Shown piece by piece: positions 1-9,190 of a stretch of 30,903 bases of DNA (its first letter is position 1; every line of letters begins with the position of its first letter). The notes beneath the pieces are model-generated. The model saw only the letters and a list, made by a program, of their open reading frames with translations, searched no databases and had not been told where the DNA came from. Both the position numbers and the translations under genes were made by a program. Origin of the DNA: Stemphylium vesicarium (lineage: Eukaryota > Ascomycota > Dothideomycetes > Pleosporales > Pleosporaceae). The DNA is taken from positions 1 to 30,903 of the forward strand of contig QXCR01000243.1 in NCBI GenBank assembly GCA_004380135.1, written 5' to 3'.

Positions 1-2165
1 GGCGTTGGTGAGTAGGTGGAGGTCAACCTCCATCGTGCGCTCGTACAGAGTATTGTTGCCGCCACCTGCGAGCTTCCGGCGACTTGGAGCTGGTAGATAG
101 AGCTCATCCTCGGCCTCTTCGGCTGCCTCCGTATACTGCTTGAAGACTCGTCGGATGGAGGTCTCCGCCTTGCGATACCAGTGCGGAAAGTGCTTCCACT
201 GCGTCTTAAACCAGCCGAGGCGGAGCTTAGGATGGAGCGCGGTGGCTACAGCGTAAAAGCTGACGTCGGGTTGTAGGAGTACGAGGTCAAAGTAACTGTT
301 GAGCTTTACTTTGCCGTACGAGACTGCAGATTCGAAATATTGATTTCTTTGTGTGTGTGGGCGCTCGCTTGCCTCGTCGTAGTGTGCCCACAGAGCTTGG
401 AGGTTAGGCAAAGTTTGCCATAGTGATCCGAAACCAGAGACGCTCGTGGAGCCCTCCAGGCGCTTCGTGAGCTCGTACGGAGCTTGTAGAAAGTCTACAA
501 GTTCGGTAACATCGTCCCAATCGTCGTCGGAGAGCGCGTCGGTGATGGGGCTGTAGTCGAGCTCGTCGGGTTGTTCGTGACGGAGATGCCGGATGAAGCG
601 TTTGATGGAGTCCTTGAGCTCAAGGCAACGAAGGAGCATGAGATAAACTGAGTGCCAGCGTACGCCTCCAGCTTGCCGCAATTGCAGCGTGTTGTAAGTA
701 TACAAAACCTCGTCGTCGTCGTCCGTTTGCATCGATAGGAACAGCTCGCGGCGCTTGTGGGATGCACACACTGCATTCACGAAGTTGTGCAGCTTGCCTA
801 TAACACTAAGCTCTCGGAATTTTTGAAACTAATCTTTTAGAGTAGTAGTAGCTATCTCCTCTTCCTAGTAGCTTACTCTATTACTGTATATTATTGCCTT
901 AACCATAAGGTTAATTATATAGCCTATATAGCGTATGTAGTTATTAGCTAAGATGTTAATGTTCGGATGAAGATTGAGGCTCTTAATAAGCTCGCTATCG
1001 TTGCTCGTCGCGTTATCACCCACAAAGTAGTGGAATTTCGAAGCGATCGTATATCTATCGAGTGCGGCGCGTACGACAGAGCCTTGGGTAGCTCCAGTAT
1101 GGTCTCCGTACAAGTTTTCGAAGGCGATCAATATATCTCTCTATTGGAATCGAGCATCTGCAGCATCGTCAGAATCTTTGGTGTTGCAATTGTTCTGACA
1201 CGCTAGCGCTATCGCCTACTCTATTAGGTATAGCGGTTACTCTATTAGGTAGCGGGGTCGGACTTACCAGCAAAGTAAGCTACAACACCGAGGAAGCTTA
1301 GGTAGTTAGATGACGTCCACACATCGACGCTTATACTAATCCTTAACGACGACGACGCTAGAAGCTAGATAACCTTAATAGTTCTGCCCTCTAAAGTCCT
1401 TAGAATATAACTGCGCATTGTTATGCTTAAATTTAGTAGCGCTAGAAGGAGACTGCTATAGTTCTAGGTGAGTAAACCTCGAAGTGCTAGTAATACTATA
1501 TTACTAAAGCTAACGTCCTTTAAGATTACCTAGTCTAATAAGGCGCTTTATAGAGCCTCCTCCTACCACGGCATATGAGATATAATTGTACCTAAGCCTG
1601 CTGCCTTTGCTGCTTCGAACGGCGACGAAAAACTTGGCCTTAGGGTGACTTCTGGCAGTAGGCCGGTGGCAGGATCGATCTGGTGAACTTTGACTATGTG
1701 GTTGGTAATATGAGCAGTACTATTAACAATTTTGGCGTCCGAAGTCTCTCTAGCAAGATGGCAGAGTCGGCAAAGCTAGAGCTTTGTTGGAGTCGTTTCA
1801 GATGGCCGAAAGTACTCTAACTCGACACCATATTTCCATATAGGTGAGCTCTTTTTGTCGCCAAGGAGAGCGCTCTTGTGCCTCACTTTATAGCCCACGC
1901 GCGAGGTTAGAAGCTGCTTGCCGTTAAGGTATATATGGTTGAAATCGACCGGAAATCGCTCGCCCACAACACGAAATTTCTCCTCAGGATACGCATGGGT
2001 GGCCTCCACCAAGGTGGTCACCGAGGTGCTTGAAAAGCCTGGTGATGGAGGTGTTTGGGCGCGAGCTTTGGCAAACCTCTTGCTGCCGGCAGAGTGAAAA
2101 ATGGGTGCAACATCGCTGGCAATAGAGGCAGCTTGCGACTGCGATGAGCGAGATAGGCGATTCAT
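1..2165 (-). pseudogene. Decayed hAT-family transposase, 3' end beyond the left edge
   Basis: On the minus strand the blocks appear in hAT order. Positions 2165-1776 give a disordered N-terminus ending in an in-frame TAG. The same frame continues with a BED-type zinc finger (CRLC, then HITNHIVKVH, about 1775-1680). An AT-rich, stop-filled stretch covers roughly 1570-1210. Then comes the RNase-H-like core (YFVGDNATSND, then YIGYIINLMVKA, about 1050-890), followed by two in-frame TAG codons near 867-829. Finally there is a long open stretch from about 828 to 1 containing GKLHNFV, RWHSVYLMLLR and ATALHPKLRLGWFK, the last a hAT landmark. The C-terminal dimerisation domain would lie left of position 1. 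Canonical Cys and His in the 'RCIGHIINL' core are both Tyr here, as C-to-T/G-to-A decay would give. The copy is not functional. Family assignment is firm; subfamily is not determined. Confidence 0.85.
1217..1251. repeat. Short direct repeat inside the hAT remnant
   Basis: The 14-mer TACTCTATTAGGTA occurs at 1217-1230 and again at 1238-1251, a 21-bp period. It lies in the most decayed part of the hAT element, probably a local duplication after loss of coding constraint. Confidence 0.6.
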
Positions 2166-2479
2166 GATGTATAGGAGAGTAGATTTTCGAAGATGGGATA
2201 AGGTTAGAAAGATAGGATAAGGTGGAAATAATTTAGTAAGTTATCCTCTACCGCCTCCACCGCCTCTATCGCCTCTACTAGAACAATAACGTGACGCGTT
2301 GCGCGCTCTTATTAGAAGTTACGTGTAGTTTACTAATAAAAGGAGATAGTTGTAGGCCGCCTAGCGCCTCTACCCGCGCAAATTTTCTTCCCCAAGTTAC
2401 ACCGCAGTAGCGTAGTACTACTACTCCCAAATCGTTACTACTATAGCTACTATACTATACCTCATAACAGCTCACTACT

Positions 2480-2498
2480 TACTGCTTATTAAGCAGTA
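2480..2498. repeat. 19-bp near-perfect palindrome
   Basis: TACTGCTTATTAAGCAGTA reads the same on both strands except at its centre. It lies between the hAT remnant and the ankyrin fragment and could be a transposon end or a hairpin. No function can be assigned. Confidence 0.5.
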
Positions 2499-2835
2499 CC
2501 ACAGCACAGTATGCTGTAGTAGTGCTGGCTGTTGGAGACGCTGATGATGTTTTCGAACTCTGTGGTCACCTCGCTTGAGAACGAGCCGAGTTTTCTCTGG
2601 CGAGCAAAGTCCATAAGCTCGAAGATGACGGGGCTGGCTCGTTCGGTGACAGAATGGCGTAGGGCACGCAAGAGGCGTAGAACAACTCGCTCGTGTTTGT
2701 TTCCAATGGCTAGAGATAGCGAGACAAGTCTATCCACCAAGATCTACCTCGCTCCAGCTTCCAGAAGTGCCTCGACTACCGGGTCGTGACCCTGAGACGT
2801 TGCGGTTGTTGATGGTGCGCTCAGGGTTGAGTTGT
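2489..2835 (-). pseudogene. Ankyrin-repeat gene fragment
   Basis: On the minus strand, about 2792-2746 reads GHDPVVEALLEAGAR then TAG, which matches the second helix pair of an ankyrin repeat (GHxxVVExLLEAGA). The same frame resumes after the stop with SLAIGNKHERVV (about 2720-2680), typical of the next repeat. In a neighbouring frame the stop region reads EVDLGG, as expected after LLEAGA, so at least one indel is likely. The remaining 60 residues are not clearly ankyrin. Such repeats are common in fungal NACHT/ankyrin proteins, but no partner domain is visible. The fragment abuts the hAT element, which may have disrupted the gene. Confidence 0.45.
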
Positions 2836-2842
2836 AAGAGTG

Positions 2843-2918
2843 GTCTCAGTACTGGGAGAGAGAGAAGGGAGAAAAGCTGGGACAGCGTTGGACAAGTAAG
2901 AAGTGTCTCAGTACTGAG
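2843..2918. repeat. Direct repeat GTCTCAGTACTG, second copy in a 12-bp palindrome
   Basis: GTCTCAGTACTG occurs at 2843-2854 and 2905-2916. The second copy forms part of the perfect palindrome CTCAGTACTGAG (2907-2918). No function is evident. Confidence 0.4.
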
Positions 2919-4485
2919 TACCTATGGAAGGCTGCGAGGTGGGACGCGGGTGGATCGTTGATAGACCAATATTTGAGTGAATGTAGGGTGCTGTGCCGGA
3001 ACTGTCGTTATGAAAGAAGAGAACCTTGGAAGGCGCAGATCTCACAGGAATCCATATTCCCCAGCGCAACCCTTCACCAGAACCCTCTGATGTCATGCAA
3101 TCCCATCCGAACATCAACACCAGTGCTTTTCCTAATGACGTAAAGTCCACTGACAGAGCATTCACTCTGCAAAACCCGCTGACTTCACTGCCCATATCCG
3201 AGCGGGCAGAGTGCGTTGATACCGTCTTTTCCATCCGCTTAAGTTATTGGGTTTTGATAACGTGCAAAGGATTCGCCGGTGCGGTGTTAGCTTGAAGCCA
3301 TATGTGAATCAAACACGCTTCCACTTGTACCATCAGGACGGCAATACTTTTATGCTCGATCTAACCACCCGGGAGCACAGCCAACCTCCATTCGCTACTG
3401 TAAAAAGGCGTCGGGGGACGATAAACCTAGGTAAGGAGCCGTATTTTGCTTGAGAGATTCGCACTATGATGGCTGTGAGCCGAGCTGATCGGGGGAAATT
3501 GAAATTTCTGGTGCGACGGCATCACTCAGAGCGGCCGAGGAGAAAGGGTCGTCTATATACATCCTTCGTCAGGTTCCCTACGTTCAGAAGGGTCCACACG
3601 CCAACGATACCTATTGTCGGGCGAATACTCAGCAAGGCTAGAACGAAAAACTTTATGTTTGTACCCCGAAGCGTCGCGTACGGAAGCGGATACGGGATGA
3701 GGAGTCCGTCGTTGCTTTTTTTTTCTCACAATTAGAAAAGCTTACAGGTGGTCAAGATCAAACTCGGATCATGTCAGGGCGCAGTAGCCTGTCCAAACGG
3801 TGATTTTCGGCGCGACTCCGGGCAGAGACAGGCTAAACGCTCAGGGAGTCGATTTGCAATATTTTACATTGCGAGTAATTGTAAACCATGATGACGTAGC
3901 TGCCGATACAAAGACCTACAACGAGTTGTATGCTGTCTGAGAAATGACTCAGAAGGGAACCGTAGGTGGCGTTACATATGGGTACCGGTACGTACCCAAC
4001 GCCCAAATGTCTGCGGGGATGTTGATAAGCTCGAATTCAATAGATATGCGAAGATCCCTCAACACTCAAGTCTTGCGAACGTTCTCGTTGGACTGACCTG
4101 GCGAGGCTGCGGCGCCATCCTCACTTGAAGCTCACGTGATACTAAGTACCTAAGTACCTGTGTAATTTGTCGACTATCGCTTGCCCCAAGACGACCTTAA
4201 GATAAGGGAACGAGCAAGACTTTGCGACTTGGAAGTTTGAAGTTCCGACGAGTCCCAGTGCGATCATGGATGCGAGCTAACGGTGCTACCTATCGTTTTT
4301 GGCCGTTGATCGGTACTGCATGCGGGCCGCGACGGATGCTGGTCCGATCATGTGGGCCAGCACTAGGGTTCAAAGAGACAAAAAGCATCCCCACCGAACC
4401 CTTCAAGTTTCAGGTATCGAGTATTAATCAAAGTCTCAAGGTTCCCCCAGCTCAGCGTCTTTCTCATTCCAAGAATTATCACACA
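2919..4485. other. About 1.5 kb without a supported gene
   Basis: Only short overlapping open frames (up to about 108 codons) occur on both strands, and none shows a recognisable domain, start context or partner exon. It may be decayed repeat or gene debris. The last 280 bp, which stay open in one frame leading into the exonuclease remnant, could include its old promoter and leader. Confidence 0.5.
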
Positions 4486-5240
4486 ATGGCAGCAGCAGCA
4501 GTGCCGACTGCACCCCCGACTGCACCCCCGACTGCACCCCCGACTGCACCCCCGTGTGGACCCGCAAATAGAACCAAAACCCCCGAAGTCAATTCAATTT
4601 GATCCATCTTTCTACAAAGGCCCTCAAAATCAAACTCCGCAAATTTTCTACAGCGACAACTATGCCGATTCTCAGAAGCTGGCTCAGTCCTTCCTTACGG
4701 AGACTGTTCTAGACTTTGACATGAAATGGGTATGGCCGGAGAGGGAAACTGCACCGTTGCAGGAGCGAATAGCACTTATCCAAATCGCGAGTGAGGATAA
4801 GATAGCCTTGTTCTACATCTGAATGCATCGTGGTCATGGTACCAATCAGCTCTTGGCTCCCGCATTGCGGACTATCATCGAAGATCCCATGATTACCAAG
4901 ACAGGCCAATCCATCATGCGAGATTTCTGCCACCTCTGGAAATACTTTGATCTCACACCCTATGATGCGCTCGAGTTGAGCTATCTGCACCAATTAATCG
5001 ACAAAAACAGGATTAGTTTCGAAACGTACTACGTTCGAGGGGGTCTCCAGGGGCTCGTTGAACGCACCTCAAGCCTTTCACTCTATTCAAGGATAAGAGC
5101 ATACACAAGAACTGGCTCGCTTCTCTCACAAAAGCGCTCCGAAATTACGTAGTTGCCGATGTTTACGCCGGGCTCATGTGTTATCACCGCATGAACGCTC
5201 TGCGACTCGAAATGTGTCACGGTTTGGGGTCTCTACTGCT
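4486..5240 (+). pseudogene. Broken 3'-5' exonuclease (WRN/RNase D-like DEDDy fold)
   Basis: Recognisable blocks are spread over shifted frames. The start at 4486 runs through a 12-bp minisatellite; the frame then shifts near 4555. Next come the exo I block (DFDMKW) and ERIALIQIASEDKIALFYI, an in-frame TGA at 4820-4822, then LLAPALRTIIEDPMITKTG and the exo II block (SIMRDF). After a second shift (about 5040-5060) there is FTLFKDKS and the exo III block YVVADVYAGLMCYHRMNA. Family members normally read DxE in exo I; here the Glu is Lys, which would remove a metal ligand even without the stop. Exo II Asp and exo III Tyr/Asp are kept. The family trims nucleic-acid 3' ends. The order matches Pezizomycotina ribonuclease-H-like exonuclease proteins of about 250-300 residues. 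I am fairly sure of the family and of its broken state. Confidence 0.75.
4504..4551. repeat. 12-bp minisatellite, four perfect copies
   Basis: CCGACTGCACCC repeats four times without error and encodes Pro-Thr-Ala-Pro units at the start of the exonuclease remnant. The unit is a multiple of three, so copy number alone would not break the frame. The frame change lies just downstream, near 4555. Confidence 0.9.
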
Positions 5241-5664
5241 CCTCCTCTTCACCTCCTCGCGGCTACTCACCTTAGCGAGCTATGCCTATCTAGGACTAGC
5301 GCTGTTTGCTGTCACCAACCTACATATTCTGTTTGTAGCCTCACACAATACAACCTCAGTTCAATCCTTCAATTCTTCCTACATGCGCACTACTTACACT
5401 CTAACCTCCACAAAATGCGACCTTGTCCACCAATGCCAGCTTTTTTCGGAGGCATATTTCGAGTACAAAACGAAAGGGGAAAGGTACATCGGTAGGCATG
5501 CACGAGTGATGGATATGGAAGCGTAATCACATTCTCTTACAATGAATGTAACTTGTCCTGGAGTATCAGTTGGCCCAATCCCATCAAGATCGCTACACAA
5601 CCCTCATTGCCATCTGTGTCGCACCCAGTCCTCACATAGCGCCAGCCACACCGCAAGTTACCTC
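5241..5664. other. Tail of the exonuclease remnant and spacer
   Basis: Two overlapping plus-strand frames continue from the exo III block. One is hydrophobic (Leu-rich, 5220-5340) and one is Pro/His/Leu-rich. Neither can be assigned. The hydrophobic run is probably an out-of-frame reading, not a membrane segment. The spacer also holds the 3' flank of the minus-strand secreted-protein gene. Confidence 0.4.
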
Positions 5665-5910
5665 CTACCCCTTAACTCTCCACATACTTCTTATACCAAC
5701 CTCCCCCTGGCACTTATTCCAAATGCACTGAGGGCAGTTGGAGTAACAATATCCACCGCAGCCAGACTGTCCGTCAGGGCACGTGCAGCAAGAGCCGCGG
5801 GCCTCCAAGCCAGCAATGATGAGAGCATCAGCTTCAGTCTGCGGGTTTGGGGTAGTACTCGCAGATACCGCAGTGGTGAAGGCTACGGCGATGAGGGTGG
5901 AGAGACGCAT
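5665..5910 (-). CDS. Small secreted cysteine-rich protein, candidate effector
   Basis: The 81-residue product starts with a classic signal peptide (MRLSTLIAVAFTTAVSA, predicted cleavage about residue 17-18). A short acidic/alanine-rich pro-like stretch ending in GLEAR follows, then a compact domain with eight cysteines (CC, C, C, C, C, C, C) between about residues 41 and 67. Eight cysteines could make four disulphides. The ATG context (CCAAGATGCG) is good, and a TATA box lies about 187 bp upstream. No known domain is recognised. The last 12 residues after the final Cys look non-conserved, so a 3' intron cannot be excluded. It lies next to decayed genes in accessory DNA, typical of fungal effector candidates, but role and host are inference only. 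Confidence 0.6.
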   Translation of the reverse strand: MRLSTLIAVAFTTAVSASTTPNPQTEADALIIAGLEARGSCCTCPDGQSGCGGYCYSNCPQCIWNKCQGEVGIRSMWRVKG

Positions 5911-6096
5911 CTTGGCTGGTTCGTGATGATGAATGAGGATTTGGCAGATAGTGGAAAGTCTGCATGGGAGTGGATGAGTTTATTCGAACTCAAAGAAGGA
6001 AGTATTTGAGGGGGGTTAACCTTGATGATTGTCTGGGTCTGAAAGAAAGTAGTTTTAAAGCGGTGCAGAGGTGTTACGATCAAGGCTCCGTGGCTC

Positions 6097-6102
6097 TTTA
6101 TA
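6097..6102 (-). promoter_or_regulatory. Probable TATA box of the small secreted protein gene
   Basis: The minus strand reads TATAAAGAG here, about 187 bp upstream of the ATG at 5910. This implies a leader of roughly 150 nt. An upstream ATG in the leader (near 5966) could open a short overlapping frame. Confidence 0.4.
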
Positions 6103-7297
6103 CACCCTTTTCCTCCTTCTTTTTCCTGCTGGGGGCATAATCCGTCCCCCAGTATCATCGTACGTTGTCAGCACTTGCACACAACAGCATCAGTCTAACT
6201 CCCTCATTCATAAACGTATTCCTCCACAGCACATCGTTAACCCAACTGGCCGAGTTCCGGCCCTACCACGAGGCTACAGATAGCGCGCGAGTGAATACGC
6301 GCTTACAGTAAAGCGTCTTCTGCTCGCTGTACCACGACGATGCTGCCTTTCCAGCACAATTATTCACATAAGCAGGATAACGGGTAGTTATGCAAACTTT
6401 TCACTCGATAAATAATTAATCCTTAGCCTATCGCTAACGCAGCTGTATGTCTTAGTTGAGTTGGCAATTTTGACTTTGAAGTACGCATAGAATTCAAGAA
6501 GACACCGACTGACTTACTAAACTCGATGGCGCCGGGCTGCACGGCATTCACGGCTTACTGTTCCCCACAGTGTAGATGCTGCCGTCGTGCCGATCTTACG
6601 GGAAGTGAGAAAGGCTAGTGGGACTTGCGATGTGAGCTCGGAAGATACGACATCTAATATGCAGTAGATTGTAGTTTAGGTGGCTATGCTCCGTATTATG
6701 ACCAAGACCAAGTGATATGGCTTACCTGCGTTGGAGGTACGGCGACTGAATGTGCGAGATAATTTGTTTGATCTTGAGGCTTGTCTGATACTACCCAAGA
6801 GGCTCACTTATGGGGCAATCATACTATAGCTAACCAAGTTAGCGGAACAAATGCTCCAGGCATATTACACATAGGCAAGCCTTCTATCGAGCCCTTCTAA
6901 TATCCGGGAGGTAACAGCAGGTACAAAGCAAACGACATCACCGTTTTCAACAGCCCCAGGTCCTAAAGATGAAACGCCTTGTCGTACTTTTTTAGTCTAG
7001 TCTCCAGATCGCCAGAGCTCTTGTGAGAAAAACAGAGACCTGAGTATGAGGAAGAGCTTAGAGTGTGATAGTGATGGCATATATTGCGAAACGAGATCTA
7101 TGGGTACAAAGTTGGAATACCGAAAGTCATAAAACGTATGTATACATATCTACATCAATATCGCATAATGCGTACAAAGCAGCAGATCGCATGGGTATAA
7201 GCAAGGAATGAGGGAACGCGGGTATCAAAGCCAAACAGCGCGCCAAATTTCCAAAACGCCCAAGAACACGGGAAAAAAAAAGTACAAGGCAGTCAAC
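6103..7297. other. Intergenic stretch without a supported gene
   Basis: Most frames are closed, and there is no recognisable motif or repeat longer than a few bases. It contains the distal upstream region of the secreted-protein gene and the 3' flank of the coiled-coil gene. The T/A-rich run at 6380-6420 and the overall lack of open frames suggest plain spacer. Confidence 0.5.
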
Positions 7298-9190
7298 TCA
7301 ATGCTTCCTCCTCGATCCACTGCGACTCAGTCCTGGATGCGAAACATAGACAGGCGGGTCCACGTAATCACTAACATCGTCGTCATCGTCAAAGGTGCTG
7401 ACGTAATCCGTCGGGGGGCGAACAGGACGAGCAAGGTAGCTGATGACAGGCTCACGAGACTGCGTAGTGTAGTATCGGCTTTCGCCGGAGGGCCGGGCGG
7501 AAGGAAGATCGCTCTCCATGGTACGCATGTCCCATTGGCCGCGCCCTGTAGATGTGGAAAAGGAGGGCGAAAGAGGGTTGCTGTCCTGTCCGAAAGAAGT
7601 TCGGCGAGCAGACTGTGGAAGAGAGTAGTCTGGGTTGAAGGTCTTGGGGAAAGATACTGGTGGTGGGGCGTGTTTTCTGGAGCTGGTTGGTCGAGCAGAA
7701 TACTCTGCTCGTTGGGTGATGATGGGTGGGCTTGGTTGCGAAACACTTGAACGGCGCTTGCTAGAGCTGCGCACGAGTGGTGGACGAGTAGACGCGACGC
7801 TATCATGGCGGGATAGCGAGCCACGTCGTGGTATGGTGGGGTTGTTCGCATTTGATAGTGTCCGGTTACCGCCACGAGGGTCATAGTAAGATGACGCCTC
7901 TTGTTGCTGTCGGGCAGCGGCTCTTGCCTCTTCTCGCTCTCGCTCTTCAGCCGCCTGCTTTTCGCTCTCCATGGCAAGTCGGTCGGCCTCGAGGAGACGT
8001 CGCTGTTCTGCCTGCTGTTCGTGCGTCATGGACGAAGAGTACTTGCGTGAGCTGGTAGGGCGCTTGGAATAGTCAGTCGTGGGAGGCTTTGACTTGTCCT
8101 TCTTGCGCTCCTTTGCTTTCTGCTCTTCAAGCTCTCTCTTCTCATTTTCTAGGCGCTCTGCGGCCTTGCGCTGATGTCGTGCCTCCCTCTCTGCGGCACG
8201 CTCCTTTTCCTTCTCAGCAAGTGCTCTCTCAGCTCGCTCATCAGCCCGAGCCTGGGCCCGGCCGAGTTCGAAACGCACTTGTTTGTCGTTCTCTTCCTTC
8301 TCGAGAGCCTGGGCGACCTTACGGTCAAGGTCTTCTTGGTAGCTGCGATCTTCACTTGGCTTCTTTCGTCGTTGGCCACTGCTCTTAGCGGGTCGCGAGG
8401 GTTCGGCCGCACCAGAACTCGCGCGAGAAGAGCCCGAGTAATCAGCGTATTGATCATAGTCAAGTGGGCTTGCACCAGGAGATACGCCACTTGGTACGAC
8501 TCTCGAGGTGCGATAGGAGCCTGATGATGTTCCCACCTGAGGTCGAGTAGAGCTAGGAGGGTCCACGATAGGATTGTGTATGATGGGAGCAGGTGGTCGT
8601 GCACCGCGTCGACGCGCGGGCAAGTCATAGTCCGCTTCCGATGTGACAGTGAGCGAGGGGGTTTGGCTAGACGAGGCTGATGGTGTGTGGCGGTGGTGGT
8701 ACCCATGTGACACGGAAGGGGTTGAGAGGTATGTGTTGGGGTGGTCGTACGCGTTTGGAGGAGGCAGGGGTGCTTCTGGGAAACCAGTTCGAATAGTGTA
8801 TGAAGCATCAGACCCAGGTGAATCTATGGCGGCTTCATTGGATCCAAGGGAGCCGAGTGACGAACGCTTGTTGCCTTTGGTGGAGAAGGTGACATGCTGG
8901 TATTTGCCGCTTCTGCCTGTCTTGGAGCCGGAAACGATGATTATATCATTGGTAACGCGCAGCCCATCACGAGTGGAAGGACGGCTACCACTATTGGATG
9001 GACGACGGTGTTGAGTGAAGTATGTACCCGAACCATTGGGCGTTAGGGGGTGTACTGGAGAGGGGGTATCATCGCGCGACCCAGAGCCTCTTGTGTGGCT
9101 GTAGGTACGTGATGATCTCTTAACTTCGCATGCTTGCCCACTGTGCGCCCGTTCGCAGTAGTCGACGCGGTCTCCCTTTATCCGACACAT
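7298..9190 (-). CDS. Disordered coiled-coil protein, function unknown
   Basis: A single 630-codon open frame runs without interruption. The first 35 residues hold three Cys and an SSRTYSHTRG stretch. Residues about 35-275 are Ser/Pro/Arg-rich low-complexity sequence. Residues about 278-368 are a highly charged Glu/Lys/Arg/Ala helix with heptad-like spacing (EKEKERAAEREARHQRKAAE), then a second helix at about 388-433 (MTHEQQAEQRRLLEADRLAM). The rest is again Ser/Arg/Pro-rich, with an acidic patch FDDDDDVSDYVDPP before a basic C-terminus (SGSRRKH). There is no signal peptide or membrane segment. The first ATG of the frame, at 9190, was taken as start. The two helices probably self-associate or bind a partner; the tails look like phosphorylation or scaffold regions. 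I do not recognise a named family. The 4.6 kb upstream has no other supported gene. Confidence 0.8.
   Translation of the reverse strand: MCRIKGDRVDYCERAHSGQACEVKRSSRTYSHTRGSGSRDDTPSPVHPLTPNGSGTYFTQHRRPSNSGSRPSTRDGLRVTNDIIIVSGSKTGRSGKYQHVTFSTKGNKRSSLGSLGSNEAAIDSPGSDASYTIRTGFPEAPLPPPNAYDHPNTYLSTPSVSHGYHHRHTPSASSSQTPSLTVTSEADYDLPARRRGARPPAPIIHNPIVDPPSSTRPQVGTSSGSYRTSRVVPSGVSPGASPLDYDQYADYSGSSRASSGAAEPSRPAKSSGQRRKKPSEDRSYQEDLDRKVAQALEKEENDKQVRFELGRAQARADERAERALAEKEKERAAEREARHQRKAAERLENEKRELEEQKAKERKKDKSKPPTTDYSKRPTSSRKYSSSMTHEQQAEQRRLLEADRLAMESEKQAAEEREREEARAAARQQQEASSYYDPRGGNRTLSNANNPTIPRRGSLSRHDSVASTRPPLVRSSSKRRSSVSQPSPPIITQRAEYSARPTSSRKHAPPPVSFPKTFNPDYSLPQSARRTSFGQDSNPLSPSFSTSTGRGQWDMRTMESDLPSARPSGESRYYTTQSREPVISYLARPVRPPTDYVSTFDDDDDVSDYVDPPVYVSHPGLSRSGSRRKH

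Larger units (their letters stand above)
1..2498 (-). mobile_element. hAT transposon copy, partial; right boundary uncertain
   Basis: This is the transposase remnant plus about 330 bp upstream of its start. The upstream stretch is T/A-rich with short CGCCTC-like repeats (2250-2280) and no gene. I could not identify an 8-bp target duplication or a terminal inverted repeat, since the other end is outside the window. A near-perfect 19-bp palindrome at 2480-2498 sits where protein similarity to an ankyrin gene starts, so it is a candidate boundary only. Confidence 0.45.

Noticed and set aside
5176..5526. Apparent membrane protein from the Leu-rich frame
   Set aside because: It is the out-of-frame continuation of the exonuclease relic after its exo III block.
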